Below, one piece after another: positions 15,004-23,403 of a stretch of DNA of 64,000 bases. Both the position numbers and the translations under genes were made by a program. The stretch's first letter is position 1. Each line of letters starts with the position of its first letter. Origin of the DNA: Nonlabens tegetincola (GTDB taxonomy: Bacteria > Bacteroidota > Bacteroidia > Flavobacteriales > Flavobacteriaceae). The notes under the pieces were generated by a model. It did not search any database, had not been told where the DNA came from, and saw only the letters and a list, made by a program, of their open reading frames with translations. The stretch covers positions 434,001-498,000 of the forward strand of contig NZ_MQVV01000012.1 of assembly GCF_002954355.1 (NCBI RefSeq), written 5' to 3'.

Positions 15004-16190
15004 GAATTGTAGGCTTTAAGAGCTTGGTCTAATATATTAACTGCTTTTTTCAACGATTCTTTTTCAAGGACATAGGCAATTCGTATTTGATTTTTACCCA
15101 TTCCTGGTGTTGAGTAAAAGCCTGCCGCCGGTGCAACCATAATTGTTTCACCATCAACGTCAAAGTTTTCTAGGATCCATTGTGCAAAAACATCGGTATC
15201 TTCTACAGGTAATTGAGCTACACAATAGAAAGCTCCGCCAGGGTTTGCTACGGTCACTCCTGGGATTTCTTTGAGTCCGGCGATTAGAATATCTCTACGC
15301 TCTATATATTCATTTATTACTTGATCAAAATAGGTTTGTGGTGTGTCTAATGCAGCTTCGGCAGCTATTTGAGCAAATGTAGGTGGGCTCAATCTGGCTT
15401 GTGCAAATTTCATGGCAGTTGCCATTACCTCTTTATTTTTAGAAACCATGCAACCTATACGAGCACCGCACATACTGTAACGTTTTGAAACGGAATCAAT
15501 CATTATAGCGTGATTGTCTAATTCTTTCATGCTTAATACTGAGAAATGCTCGCGACCGTCATAAGCAAATTCTCTATACACCTCATCGGCAACTAGAAAT
15601 AAATCGTGTTTTATAACAAGATCAGCTAGTTGTTGCATTTCCTCTTTAGTATACAAGTAACCAGTTGGGTTTCCTGGATTACAAATAAGGATAGCTTTAG
15701 TTTTATCAGTAATTAACTTTTCAAATTCACTGATGGCTGGTAATGCAAAATTGTTCTCTATGCTAGTTTCAATAGGCTTTACAGTTACACCACTAGCAGT
15801 TGCAAATCCATTATAGTTTGCATAAAATGGTTCTGGAATAATGACCTCGTCACCATAGTCACAAATACTTCCCATAGTGAATAATAGCGCCTCGCTTCCT
15901 CCAGTAGAAACAATAATATTATCGTCTTCCAATCCAAATCCAAGTTTGTTATAATGGGCGATCAATTTATCTCTATAGGATTGATTACCTGCACTGTGGC
16001 TGTAAGATAGTACTTCAATATTAGCGCTTTGAACAGCATCAATAGCTTGTTCTGGTGTTTTAATGTCTGGTTGACCTATATTAAGTTGGTAGATATGCTT
16101 TCCTTCTTTCTTTGCTTGTTCTGCAAATGGTACCAGTTTTCTCACTGGTGATGAAGGCATTGCTGTACCTTTTTGGGAAATCTGTGGCAT
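15000..16190 (-). CDS. PLP-dependent aminotransferase, class I (aspartate aminotransferase-like)
   Basis: A 396-residue fold type I transaminase. The pyridoxal-binding Lys is in DSVSKRYSM. The substrate and cofactor residues appear in NPGNPTG, ADEVYREF and ARIGCM, and the C-terminal Arg in QIRIAY. The N-terminal LNIGQPDIKTP is typical of the aspartate/other amino acid subgroup, but the exact substrate cannot be fixed from sequence. It is first in a unit with murB (4-base overlap). A -7-like TACTTTTG lies 19 bases upstream. Confidence 0.9.
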   Translation of the reverse strand: MPQISQKGTAMPSSPVRKLVPFAEQAKKEGKHIYQLNIGQPDIKTPEQAIDAVQSANIEVLSYSHSAGNQSYRDKLIAHYNKLGFGLEDDNIIVSTGGSEALLFTMGSICDYGDEVIIPEPFYANYNGFATASGVTVKPIETSIENNFALPAISEFEKLITDKTKAILICNPGNPTGYLYTKEEMQQLADLVIKHDLFLVADEVYREFAYDGREHFSVLSMKELDNHAIMIDSVSKRYSMCGARIGCMVSKNKEVMATAMKFAQARLSPPTFAQIAAEAALDTPQTYFDQVINEYIERRDILIAGLKEIPGVTVANPGGAFYCVAQLPVEDTDVFAQWILENFDVDGETIMVAPAAGFYSTPGMGKNQIRIAYVLEKESLKKAVNILDQALKAYNS

Positions 16191-16209
16191 CTTTTTCTTT
16201 TTTGAGATA

Positions 16210-16217
16210 CAAAAGTA
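16210..16217 (-). promoter_or_regulatory. Predicted -7 element of the aminotransferase-murB unit
   Basis: TACTTTTG with an untranslated leader of about 15 bases. Confidence 0.45.
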
Positions 16218-16270
16218 AGGTTTACGGCTGTTATGTACTAAAACAATTCGATTGCTTATCTTTATAATAT

Positions 16271-17587
16271 ATGGTTAAGAAAATTTTGTTTTTTATAGTT
16301 TTCATCCAACCCTTGTTGATGATTGCTCAACAAGATTATTTTACTTTTAAAAACAACCAAAAGAAAATTTTTGTTGAATTTGATAATTCTGGTGGATTAA
16401 TCATAGTTCCCATAGAATTAAATGGCACCAAGCTCAACTTTATGTTAGATACTGGAGCCTCCAAAAATATTATTTATAATCTTAATGGTATTGATTCCCT
16501 TGAAATAAAGAAAGGAAAACAATTTAAACTTAAGGGTTATGGAAATAGGAATGGAGTGAATGCGTATGTAAGTGATAATAATGTTTTAAAATTAGGAGAT
16601 TATGTTAACGAGCAAGCAAGAATTTTTATACTAGCAGAAGAGCAATTATCCCTTTTCAATTTTATAGGAGTGGAAATTAATGGGGTAATAGGTGCTAGTT
16701 TTTTTAAAAATGCGGTAGTTAAAATAGATTACGAAAAAAACTATATAACATTAACTCAGGACATAAAGTATTTAAGAGGTTTAAGGCGTTATGATTCTAT
16801 TCCCATACAACTCTCAAGTGGTAAACCTTATATAAAGAGTGAAATAGTTGAAGCTGATAATTCCTATAATGCCGATGTTTTAATAGATACCGGAAGTAAC
16901 GACGCTTTATGGATTAATAAACGACCACAGCAATTTAAAATTCCAGAAAAGAATTTTTACGACTTTTTAGGTTTTGGTCTTAATGGGGAAATAAGTGGTT
17001 ACAGGACTAAGTTAGATCAACTAAATTTCGGGAGCTTCAATTTGCAAAGAATTACTTCATCATTTCCAGATATTAAAGAGTCAAAATTATTGAATTCTAA
17101 AAACTTGCTGTCTAGTATTGGCGCAGAGGTGCTTAAGAGGTTTTTCTTAATTTTAGATTACAGAAACAATACAATTTACCTACAGAACACTAGGAAATAT
17201 CGTGACGGATTCTATTACAATATGTCAGGTATTACAGCAAAATTAGGAAAACGTGAGATTTTCTATAGTTATGAAAGCAAGGCGGAAAATGGTTATGGTA
17301 ATGAGGTGGATGCGCAGTTAATTCAACTAGATAAACCCGAATATGACATTGTTCAAATACCAGGTATTTACATTGATCAAATCAGAGTAAATAGCGAAGC
17401 AGAAAAGGCAGGCTTGCAAGTAGGAGATCAAATTGTCAAAATAAATGGAAGATCTTTCCCCTATTTAACTTTGAATGAGGTAAATGACTTTTTTTACACT
17501 AATCCACATTCAACTATTAGGATTACAATAAAAAGAAATGGCAAACAAAAAAGGTATAAGTTTAAACTTATACCTTTAATAGATTAG
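16271..17587 (+). CDS. Secreted retropepsin-like aspartyl protease with C-terminal PDZ domain
   Basis: A 438-residue protein with a signal peptide (MVKKILFFIVFIQPLLMIAQ). It carries two aspartyl protease lobes: the first catalytic motif MLDTGAS (about 60) and a second LIDTGSN (about 205), so unlike retroviral enzymes it may be active as one chain. A PDZ domain follows (about 360-430) with IYIDQIRVNSEAEKAGLQVGD. Likely periplasmic. The family is common in Bacteroidota and its substrate is unknown. Its 3' end holds a 28-bp perfect palindrome that looks like the terminator of the convergent gene. Confidence 0.88.
   Translation: MVKKILFFIVFIQPLLMIAQQDYFTFKNNQKKIFVEFDNSGGLIIVPIELNGTKLNFMLDTGASKNIIYNLNGIDSLEIKKGKQFKLKGYGNRNGVNAYVSDNNVLKLGDYVNEQARIFILAEEQLSLFNFIGVEINGVIGASFFKNAVVKIDYEKNYITLTQDIKYLRGLRRYDSIPIQLSSGKPYIKSEIVEADNSYNADVLIDTGSNDALWINKRPQQFKIPEKNFYDFLGFGLNGEISGYRTKLDQLNFGSFNLQRITSSFPDIKESKLLNSKNLLSSIGAEVLKRFFLILDYRNNTIYLQNTRKYRDGFYYNMSGITAKLGKREIFYSYESKAENGYGNEVDAQLIQLDKPEYDIVQIPGIYIDQIRVNSEAEKAGLQVGDQIVKINGRSFPYLTLNEVNDFFYTNPHSTIRITIKRNGKQKRYKFKLIPLID
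17547..17577 (-). terminator. Terminator of the DUF1573 gene, inside the convergent protease CDS
   Basis: A 28-bp perfect palindrome (17550-17577) ends in six Ts on the minus strand (17547-17552). It lies wholly within the last codons of the plus-strand protease gene (RYKFKLIP). On the plus strand it has no T run. Confidence 0.7.
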
Positions 17588-17599
17588 TTGATAAGCTAA

Positions 17600-17992
17600 T
17601 TATTCAATCACGCGTCCCTTCAGTCGCAAAGCAACTTGTTTTTCTTTTATATTAGTAATTACGGTTAGCGTTTTTACGATAGGCCCAATTTTTTTGGTAT
17701 CATACTTGACTTTAATTACACCAGTTTCTCCAGGTGCAATTGGCTTTTCGGGCTGTTCCAAAATATCGCACCTACATGAGGAATAGATTTGATAAATTTT
17801 TAGAGGATGTTCGCCTGTGTTTTTAAACTTAAAAGTTCTCACACCATCACTATCTTTTTTAATCTCACCATAGTCAATTGTAGTAGTTTCAAACTCCACA
17901 GTTGTCATAGGGTCTAGGGTAGAAGGTTTTTGAGCAACACCCATTTGGGTAAAGCTTAAAAATGCTACCAGTAGTATAAGATTTTTCATCAT
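17600..17992 (-). CDS. DUF1573 domain protein, secreted
   Basis: A 130-residue exported protein (signal peptide MMKNLILLVAFLSFTQMGVAQ) made up of one DUF1573 immunoglobulin-like domain: FKFKNTGEHPLKIYQIYSSC near the middle and IAPGETGVIKVKYDT after it, the typical pattern of this family. The paired SSCRC cysteines are usual. Function unknown; such proteins are abundant in Bacteroidota. It converges with the protease gene, with 12 bases between the stops. Confidence 0.88.
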   Translation of the reverse strand: MMKNLILLVAFLSFTQMGVAQKPSTLDPMTTVEFETTTIDYGEIKKDSDGVRTFKFKNTGEHPLKIYQIYSSCRCDILEQPEKPIAPGETGVIKVKYDTKKIGPIVKTLTVITNIKEKQVALRLKGRVIE

Positions 17993-18068
17993 TTACTTTT
18001 TTAGATTTTAAAGGTAAACTAACTCATTTAAAATAGCAGTTAATGCCAGATATAATTTAAGTTAATAG

Positions 18069-18076
18069 TACTTTTG
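18069..18076 (+). promoter_or_regulatory. Predicted valS -7 element
   Basis: TACTTTTG with about 25 bases of untranslated leader to the valS ATG. Confidence 0.5.
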
Positions 18077-18105
18077 TCGAAGAAATTTCAAAAATCAAGC
18101 CAAAC

Positions 18106-20736
18106 ATGTCCCTTGCAACAAAATATGATTCTCAAAAAGCAGAGCAAAAGTGGTACGACTACTGGATGGAAAACGACTTCTTCAAATCTGTTCCAGATGA
18201 TAGAGAAAGTTATACCATAGTAATTCCGCCGCCTAATGTTACTGGAGTTCTACATATGGGGCACATGCTTAATAATACGATTCAGGATGTTCTTATTAGA
18301 AGAGCTAGGTTAAAAGGATATAATGCCTGCTGGGTTCCAGGAACTGATCATGCTAGTATTGCAACCGAGGCCAAGGTGGTGAAGAAGCTTAAAGAGCAAG
18401 GTATTGATAAAAATGACCTTACACGAGAGGAATTCCTTGAACATGCTTGGGATTGGACTCATGAATATGGTGGGATAATCCTTGAACAGCTTAAAAAATT
18501 AGGAGCTAGTTGCGATTGGTCTCGCACAAAATTTACCATGGATGACGACATGTCAGCTAGTGTGATAAAAGTATTTGTGGACCTTTTTAATAAAGGTAAA
18601 ATTTATCGTGGATATCGTATGGTAAATTGGGATCCGCAAGCTAAAACTACCTTAAGCGATGAAGAAGTTATTTATGAAGAAAGAAATGGACATCTCTATC
18701 ATCTAGCTTATAACCTAAAGGATAGTGATGATAAGGTGATCATCGCAACAACCAGACCCGAAACAATCCTGGGTGATACGGCAATATGTGTTCATCCTGA
18801 AGATGAAAGGTATCAAAATTTGATAGGTAAAACAGTTATAGTTCCTATTGTTAATCGAGAAATACCAATTATTGCTGATGAGTATGTAGATATGGAGTTT
18901 GGTACAGGATGTTTAAAAATAACTCCTGCACACGATGAAAATGACTATAAGTTAGGGGAAAAACACGATCTAGAAATCATTGATATTTTCAATGAAGATG
19001 GTAGCCTTAATAGTTATGGTTTGCACTATCAAGGTAAGGATAGATTTGAAGTGCGCAAGTTGATTGCAAAAGAATTAGAAGAGAAAAATTACCTTGTCAA
19101 AAAGGAAAACCATATTCATAAGGTAGGTACTAGTGAACGAACCAAAGCAGTTATAGAACCTAGATTGTCTGATCAATGGTTCTTAAAAATGGAAGAACTA
19201 GCTCAACCTGCAATTAAGGCTGTAAGAGAAGATATTGTAGAATTGTTACCAGCTAAGTTTAAGGCTACGTATTTCCACTGGATGGAGAACGTTAGAGATT
19301 GGAATATATCTCGTCAGTTGATGTGGGGACAACGTATTCCTGCTTATTACTATGGAGATGGAAAAGAGGATTTTGTAGTAGCTGAGAGTATAGAGGATGC
19401 TCTTACGCTTTCGCGAAAGCGAACTAATAATAACAATCTACAAGAACAGGATTTAAGACAGGATAATGATGTTCTTGATACTTGGTTTTCCAGTTGGCTG
19501 TGGCCTATATCCGTTTTTAACGGGATTCTAGAACCTGAAAATAAAGAGATCAACTATTATTATCCTACGCGAGATCTTGTGACAGGTCCAGATATTCTTT
19601 TCTTTTGGGTGGCACGTATGATTGTAGCTGGATATGAGTATAAGGATGAGAAACCGTTTGATAAGGTTTATTTAACTGGACTTGTAAGGGATAAGCAACG
19701 ACGTAAAATGTCTAAGTCATTAGGGAATTCACCTGATGCGCTTAAATTAATTGAAGAGTTTGGTGCTGATGGTGTAAGAGTAGGACTTTTATTAAGCAGT
19801 GCTGCAGGTAATGACCTTATGTTTGATGAAAGCTTATGCCAGCAAGGAAAAGGTTTCGTAAATAAAATGTGGAATGCATTTAGACTAATAAAAGGTTGGG
19901 AAATTGATACAAAAATAGAACAACCTTCTTATGCTAAACAAGGAATCCAGTGGTTCCAATCTAGGTTTGCGCAAGTATTAGATGAGGTTGAGGATCACTA
20001 TTCAAAATATAGAATTAGTGATGTTTTAATGAGCTCCTACAAATTAATTTGGGATGATTTTTGTGGATGGCTGTTGGAAATTATTAAACCAGAATACGGT
20101 CAACCTATTGACGCTTTAACCTATAAGCAGGTTATAGAGTTGTTTGAAAATAATTTGCGATTAATTCATCCATTTACTCCTTTTATAAGTGAGGAGATCT
20201 GGCAAAGTATTACTGAGCGCAAAGTTGAAGATGCATTATGTATTAACACATGGCCTACCACTGTAAAACCAGATGATAAATTACTTGTGGATTTTGAGAT
20301 GGTTAAAGACATCATATCTGGTATAAGAACGGTGCGTAAGGAAAAGCAAATTTCATTTAAAAATGAAATCTCTTTAAGTGTTATAAATAATGAAGGTTTA
20401 TCTGCAGATTATAATGATCTCATCATGAAAATGGGTAATGTTGATTCAATTATGCAGGTAACTGATCAATTATCTGGAGCAGCTAGTTATAGGGTTAAAT
20501 CAAATGAATACTTCATACCTTTATCAGGGAACATTGATACCGCTGCAGAGTTAGAGAAATTAGAGGCTGAATTAAAGCGTGCGCAGGGATTCTTATTAGG
20601 TGTTCAAAAGAAATTGTCTAATGAACGATTCATTGCCGGAGCTCCTGAAAAAGTAGTCGAGCTTGAACGTAAAAAAGAAGCAGATGCTCTTGCAAAAATT
20701 GATACTATTAATGCTAGTATTGTAGCTCTAAAATAA
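18106..20736 (+). CDS. valS: Valine--tRNA ligase
   Basis: Charges tRNA-Val. Class I signatures are HMGH in VTGVLHMGHML (about 46-50) and KMSKS in RRKMSKSLGNS (about 530). The editing domain, the ATTRPET motif and a C-terminal coiled coil (ELEKLEAELKRAQGF) are all present. 876 residues, full length. TLSRKR near 435 comes from a palindrome copy just before the conserved LRQDNDVLDTWFSS, a variable part of the protein. The stop codon overlaps the start of a tiny membrane protein (TAATG). I saw no Val-rich leader or T-box-like structure upstream. Confidence 0.97.
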   Translation: MSLATKYDSQKAEQKWYDYWMENDFFKSVPDDRESYTIVIPPPNVTGVLHMGHMLNNTIQDVLIRRARLKGYNACWVPGTDHASIATEAKVVKKLKEQGIDKNDLTREEFLEHAWDWTHEYGGIILEQLKKLGASCDWSRTKFTMDDDMSASVIKVFVDLFNKGKIYRGYRMVNWDPQAKTTLSDEEVIYEERNGHLYHLAYNLKDSDDKVIIATTRPETILGDTAICVHPEDERYQNLIGKTVIVPIVNREIPIIADEYVDMEFGTGCLKITPAHDENDYKLGEKHDLEIIDIFNEDGSLNSYGLHYQGKDRFEVRKLIAKELEEKNYLVKKENHIHKVGTSERTKAVIEPRLSDQWFLKMEELAQPAIKAVREDIVELLPAKFKATYFHWMENVRDWNISRQLMWGQRIPAYYYGDGKEDFVVAESIEDALTLSRKRTNNNNLQEQDLRQDNDVLDTWFSSWLWPISVFNGILEPENKEINYYYPTRDLVTGPDILFFWVARMIVAGYEYKDEKPFDKVYLTGLVRDKQRRKMSKSLGNSPDALKLIEEFGADGVRVGLLLSSAAGNDLMFDESLCQQGKGFVNKMWNAFRLIKGWEIDTKIEQPSYAKQGIQWFQSRFAQVLDEVEDHYSKYRISDVLMSSYKLIWDDFCGWLLEIIKPEYGQPIDALTYKQVIELFENNLRLIHPFTPFISEEIWQSITERKVEDALCINTWPTTVKPDDKLLVDFEMVKDIISGIRTVRKEKQISFKNEISLSVINNEGLSADYNDLIMKMGNVDSIMQVTDQLSGAASYRVKSNEYFIPLSGNIDTAAELEKLEAELKRAQGFLLGVQKKLSNERFIAGAPEKVVELERKKEADALAKIDTINASIVALK
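19406..19421. repeat. 16-bp palindrome, copy 6 (in valS)
   Basis: Exact copy, read as LSRKR. Confidence 0.95.
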
Positions 20737-20840
20737 TGAGTACGGGTAATATATTTTTAATATTACTAGGCAGCCTGATAGTGGTAGCTTTATGTGTGCT
20801 GCTAACTATCTGGTTGCTTAAAAAATTATTGAAACGATGA
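20736..20840 (+). CDS. Tiny single-span membrane protein (34 aa) coupled to valS
   Basis: The frame starts on the last base of the valS stop (TAATG) and encodes MSTGNIFLILL, then a helix rich in V, L and A, ending LLTIWLLKKLLKR. This is one membrane span with a basic tail, which predicts the C-terminus in the cytoplasm. Its stop overlaps the start of a second tiny protein by four bases (ATGA). The overlaps and clean composition speak for a real gene, but there is no known family to point to and no direct proof of translation. Confidence 0.6.
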   Translation: MSTGNIFLILLGSLIVVALCVLLTIWLLKKLLKR

Positions 20841-20926
20841 ATGTAATCTCTACCATTGCTATAATTTTTATCGCCATTGTAGTTTGTGTAGCTGCGCTGG
20901 CAATATATATTCTAAAGAAAAAATAG
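20837..20926 (+). CDS. Second tiny single-span membrane protein (29 aa)
   Basis: Starts inside the stop codon of the preceding tiny gene and encodes MNVISTIAIIFIAIVVC, then AALAIYILKKK. It has the same plan as its neighbour: a short polar start, one hydrophobic helix and a lysine tail. The two could act as a pair in the inner membrane. Function unknown. Confidence 0.58.
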   Translation: MNVISTIAIIFIAIVVCVAALAIYILKKK

Positions 20927-20935
20927 TAGTTATAT

Positions 20936-20960
20936 AGTGATTCTTTGGTGTTGAATCACT
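20936..20960. other. Hairpin between convergent gene ends
   Basis: An 8-bp stem (20936-20943 with 20953-20960) and a 9-base loop, between the tiny membrane protein genes and the convergent ACBP-like gene. There is no good T run on either strand, so it is at most a weak terminator. Confidence 0.35.
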
Positions 20961-20965
20961 TGTGT

Positions 20966-21271
20966 TTACCAAGGTTTAGGGTATAGATCTTCAACGATTT
21001 TTATATACCTTCTTTTAGCCTCGCTTTTAGATATATTTTGAACTTGAATTAAAGCATTCATTTTGAAGCCTTGTCGCAAATCATTTAATTCAAAGGATCG
21101 ATTACTTACATAAGGCTCATCTATAGCTCTTTTGTAGTATGCATAAAGATGTAATTGAGTAGCAAGAGGAACTTCGGACTGTTCCTCAGAACTCGCTTTG
21201 TGAAAAGCTGATTCAAAGTACTTATCCAATTCCTTACCTTTAAGAGAATTTAGCCAATGTGGTAATTCCAC
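20966..21271 (-). CDS. Acyl-CoA-binding protein-like
   Basis: A 101-residue all-helical protein matching the ACBP pattern: LHLYAYYKRA (the helix with Tyr and Lys that contact the CoA), then a linker and SKSEAKRRYIKIVEDLYP at the C-terminus, where ACBPs have the AYI..V motif. The usual central Trp region is replaced. ACBPs bind long-chain acyl-CoA in the cytoplasm. It follows the phospholipid genes psd and cdsA and overlaps the end of psd by 32 bases, which fits a lipid role. Confidence 0.75.
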   Translation of the reverse strand: MELPHWLNSLKGKELDKYFESAFHKASSEEQSEVPLATQLHLYAYYKRAIDEPYVSNRSFELNDLRQGFKMNALIQVQNISKSEAKRRYIKIVEDLYPKPW

Positions 21272-21893
21272 CTTTTACTTTTTGATTAAGTGATACTTTA
21301 ACTTCTGTGTCTATGGGTAGATATACGTCTACTCTAGAGCCAAATTTAATAAAACCGCTATCATCACCTTGAATAGCTTGTTCACCTTCTTTGGCGTAAT
21401 TAACAATGCGTTTTGCAAGTGCACCTGCTATTTGTCTATACATTACTTGCAATTTATTTTTATGATTGATAACAACAGTTGTGCGTTCATTTTCCTCACT
21501 AGCTTTTGGGTGCCATGCCACCAAGTATTTTCCTGGATGGTATTTGCTATAAGCAATGGAGCCTCCAATTGGATACCGAGTTACATGAACATTGATAGGA
21601 GACATAAAAACGCTTATCATTAAACGTTCTTCCTTAAAATATTCATTCTCCTGTACTTTCTCGATTACAACTACTTTACCATCAACAGGTGATATTATAT
21701 TGGTTTCGCTTATTGGTGTAGATCTCTTTGGGTTTCTAAAAAATTGCAGAATTAGAATTAAAAAAACAATCGATAATATCCCTACAGCTACTGTAATCCA
21801 ATGTGGAGGATTGAAATAGGAAACACCTAAATTTAAGGCTCCTGTTATTAAAACAGATATCAGAATAATTTTTGATCCCTCTTTATGAAACAT
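21240..21893 (-). CDS. psd: Phosphatidylserine decarboxylase proenzyme
   Basis: Makes phosphatidylethanolamine from phosphatidylserine at the inner membrane. The 217-residue form is the short bacterial class. It has two N-terminal spans, then the catalytic region with VFMSPINVHVTRYP and HPGKYLVAWHPKA. The self-cleavage site is the Gly-Ser in FIKFGSRVDVYLP, where Ser becomes the pyruvoyl group. It overlaps cdsA by 11 bases upstream and the ACBP-like gene downstream, forming a phospholipid unit. Confidence 0.93.
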   Translation of the reverse strand: MFHKEGSKIILISVLITGALNLGVSYFNPPHWITVAVGILSIVFLILILQFFRNPKRSTPISETNIISPVDGKVVVIEKVQENEYFKEERLMISVFMSPINVHVTRYPIGGSIAYSKYHPGKYLVAWHPKASEENERTTVVINHKNKLQVMYRQIAGALAKRIVNYAKEGEQAIQGDDSGFIKFGSRVDVYLPIDTEVKVSLNQKVKGGITTLAKFS

Positions 21894-22725
21894 AATTAAT
21901 AATTAAGAATGTAAGATAAGCAAATGGTGCTGCAAAGATAATACTATCCATGCGGTCAAAGATACCACCATGACCTGGCATGATACTACCACTGTCTTTT
22001 ATTTGTGCCTGTCTTTTAAATTTAGATTGAATTAAATCACCCAGTGTTCCAAAAAACGCAACTACAAAAGCTATAATTATCCAATGGTATATGGTGTAAT
22101 CTGTTATTCCTATATTTTGTAAATAAAAGAATAGACCAACACCTGTAAGCATTGCCATAACCAACCCACCTACAAATCCTTCCACGGTTTTTTTAGGTGA
22201 GATGCGTTGCATTAATTTATGCTTACCAAAGTTTTTACCAAATAAATAGGCAAAGCTGTCATTGGACCATATGATTGTAAATAGACCAATTATTAATTCT
22301 GGTTTGTAGCTTTCTAAAACATCTGGTATTAATGCTAAGAATAAACTTGATCCAATCAAATATAATAACGCAATAAAGTGTTTTTTTGAATTGAAAAGGG
22401 GAATACGATCTGTAAGTATTAAGTCTCTAATAAGGTATAGATTTACTGCTAGTGTTCCAGCTAATAATGCATATATCACATAAAGATAATAATCGTCCAA
22501 AGGATCGGGCCACACATTATACCTTACCAGTAAAAGGTAAGCGGCAGGTAGTACGGGATATATTAACCATTGCTTTAGCCTTATCATTGGCATAAGCTCT
22601 ATCAAGCAAAAAAAGGCAAACAAACAAAATAAACCTATAAACACATCTCGTGAATATAGGGCGCTTAATACCACTAGGGAAACGTATACAATTCCCGAAA
22701 TAGAACGAACTAATAATTCTCTCAT
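21883..22725 (-). CDS. cdsA: Phosphatidate cytidylyltransferase
   Basis: Makes CDP-diacylglycerol from phosphatidic acid and CTP. The 280-residue polytopic protein ends with the full family signature: SKFKRQAQIKDSGSIMPGHG followed by GIFDRMDS. Spans are seen throughout. The start shares one base with the stop of the LUD gene (TAATG), and the end overlaps psd by 11 bases, so LUD-cdsA-psd-ACBP are probably one transcript. Its product is the precursor for phosphatidylserine, which Psd then uses. Confidence 0.95.
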   Translation of the reverse strand: MRELLVRSISGIVYVSLVVLSALYSRDVFIGLFCLFAFFCLIELMPMIRLKQWLIYPVLPAAYLLLVRYNVWPDPLDDYYLYVIYALLAGTLAVNLYLIRDLILTDRIPLFNSKKHFIALLYLIGSSLFLALIPDVLESYKPELIIGLFTIIWSNDSFAYLFGKNFGKHKLMQRISPKKTVEGFVGGLVMAMLTGVGLFFYLQNIGITDYTIYHWIIIAFVVAFFGTLGDLIQSKFKRQAQIKDSGSIMPGHGGIFDRMDSIIFAAPFAYLTFLIINYVS

Positions 22726-23342
22726 TATAAATCTTCTAATAATAAAAGATAGAGTCTTTTATTAGGTGCTCCATAAGTTTCAATATCCTTACTCTCTTTG
22801 CCATCGCCATCTTTAAAGTTTTTAAGAGTAGTAATGTTAGTAGGGATGTATGTTTTACTACGGTGTTTAATGCCTCTCAAACCTTCACCTATATTTTCTA
22901 CGATCTGACTTGTGCTTGCTAGGACAACAAAGGTGTTAGGTAATTCAGGTAATTTACATTCCTTAATTTGATTTGAAGAAAATAATAAAGCTCCTTTGTC
23001 ACTTATTAGATATTCACAAGTGGTCAAAAAGAAACTACTGGAGCGATTACTACCCTCAAAATTCAAGTTGAAATTAGGAAATCTTTGTTGTAATTGCTTA
23101 TCGTGACAAAAAACATCCTTTTCAAAAAAATCATGTTCAACTAAAATATCTTCAAAGTTTGCTTGAATTTCTTCTTCACTTACCGAGTAGAGCAATCTTC
23201 CTCCTTGTTGGATAAAATGATGAAAAAATTGTTCGTCTAAAGGCAGTTTTTTTTCAGGCATGTATTTAGAGCGCTCATTATCAGTGCTCTTTGATTCATC
23301 GCTTTCTGTTGATTTTTTAAAAAACTTGCCGAATATGCCCAT
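22725..23342 (-). CDS. LUD domain protein (LutC/YkgG-like)
   Basis: A 205-residue protein with a charged N-terminus (about 1-35) and a LUD domain: GALLFSSNQ in the middle, PNTFVVLASTSQIVENIGEG, and the C-terminal YGAPNKRLYLLLLEDL. In LutC these domains take part in lactate oxidation, but no LutA or LutB lies nearby, so that role cannot be assumed. It sits between ftsH and cdsA in tight order, and its function here is unknown. Confidence 0.8.
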   Translation of the reverse strand: MGIFGKFFKKSTESDESKSTDNERSKYMPEKKLPLDEQFFHHFIQQGGRLLYSVSEEEIQANFEDILVEHDFFEKDVFCHDKQLQQRFPNFNLNFEGSNRSSSFFLTTCEYLISDKGALLFSSNQIKECKLPELPNTFVVLASTSQIVENIGEGLRGIKHRSKTYIPTNITTLKNFKDGDGKESKDIETYGAPNKRLYLLLLEDL

Positions 23343-23403
23343 TCTATAAGCAAAAGGATTTAGGGTTGATGTAAATATACTTTTTTAACTAAAAGCATAC
23401 AAA

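Noticed and set aside
16255-16270. TATCTTTA as a promoter for the aspartyl protease
   Set aside because: Last base differs from consensus and no TTG is found at the right distance; too weak to list.
18003-18105. T-box or Val-rich leader before valS
   Set aside because: No T-box sequence, no Val-codon run and no terminator between the promoter-like element and the ATG.
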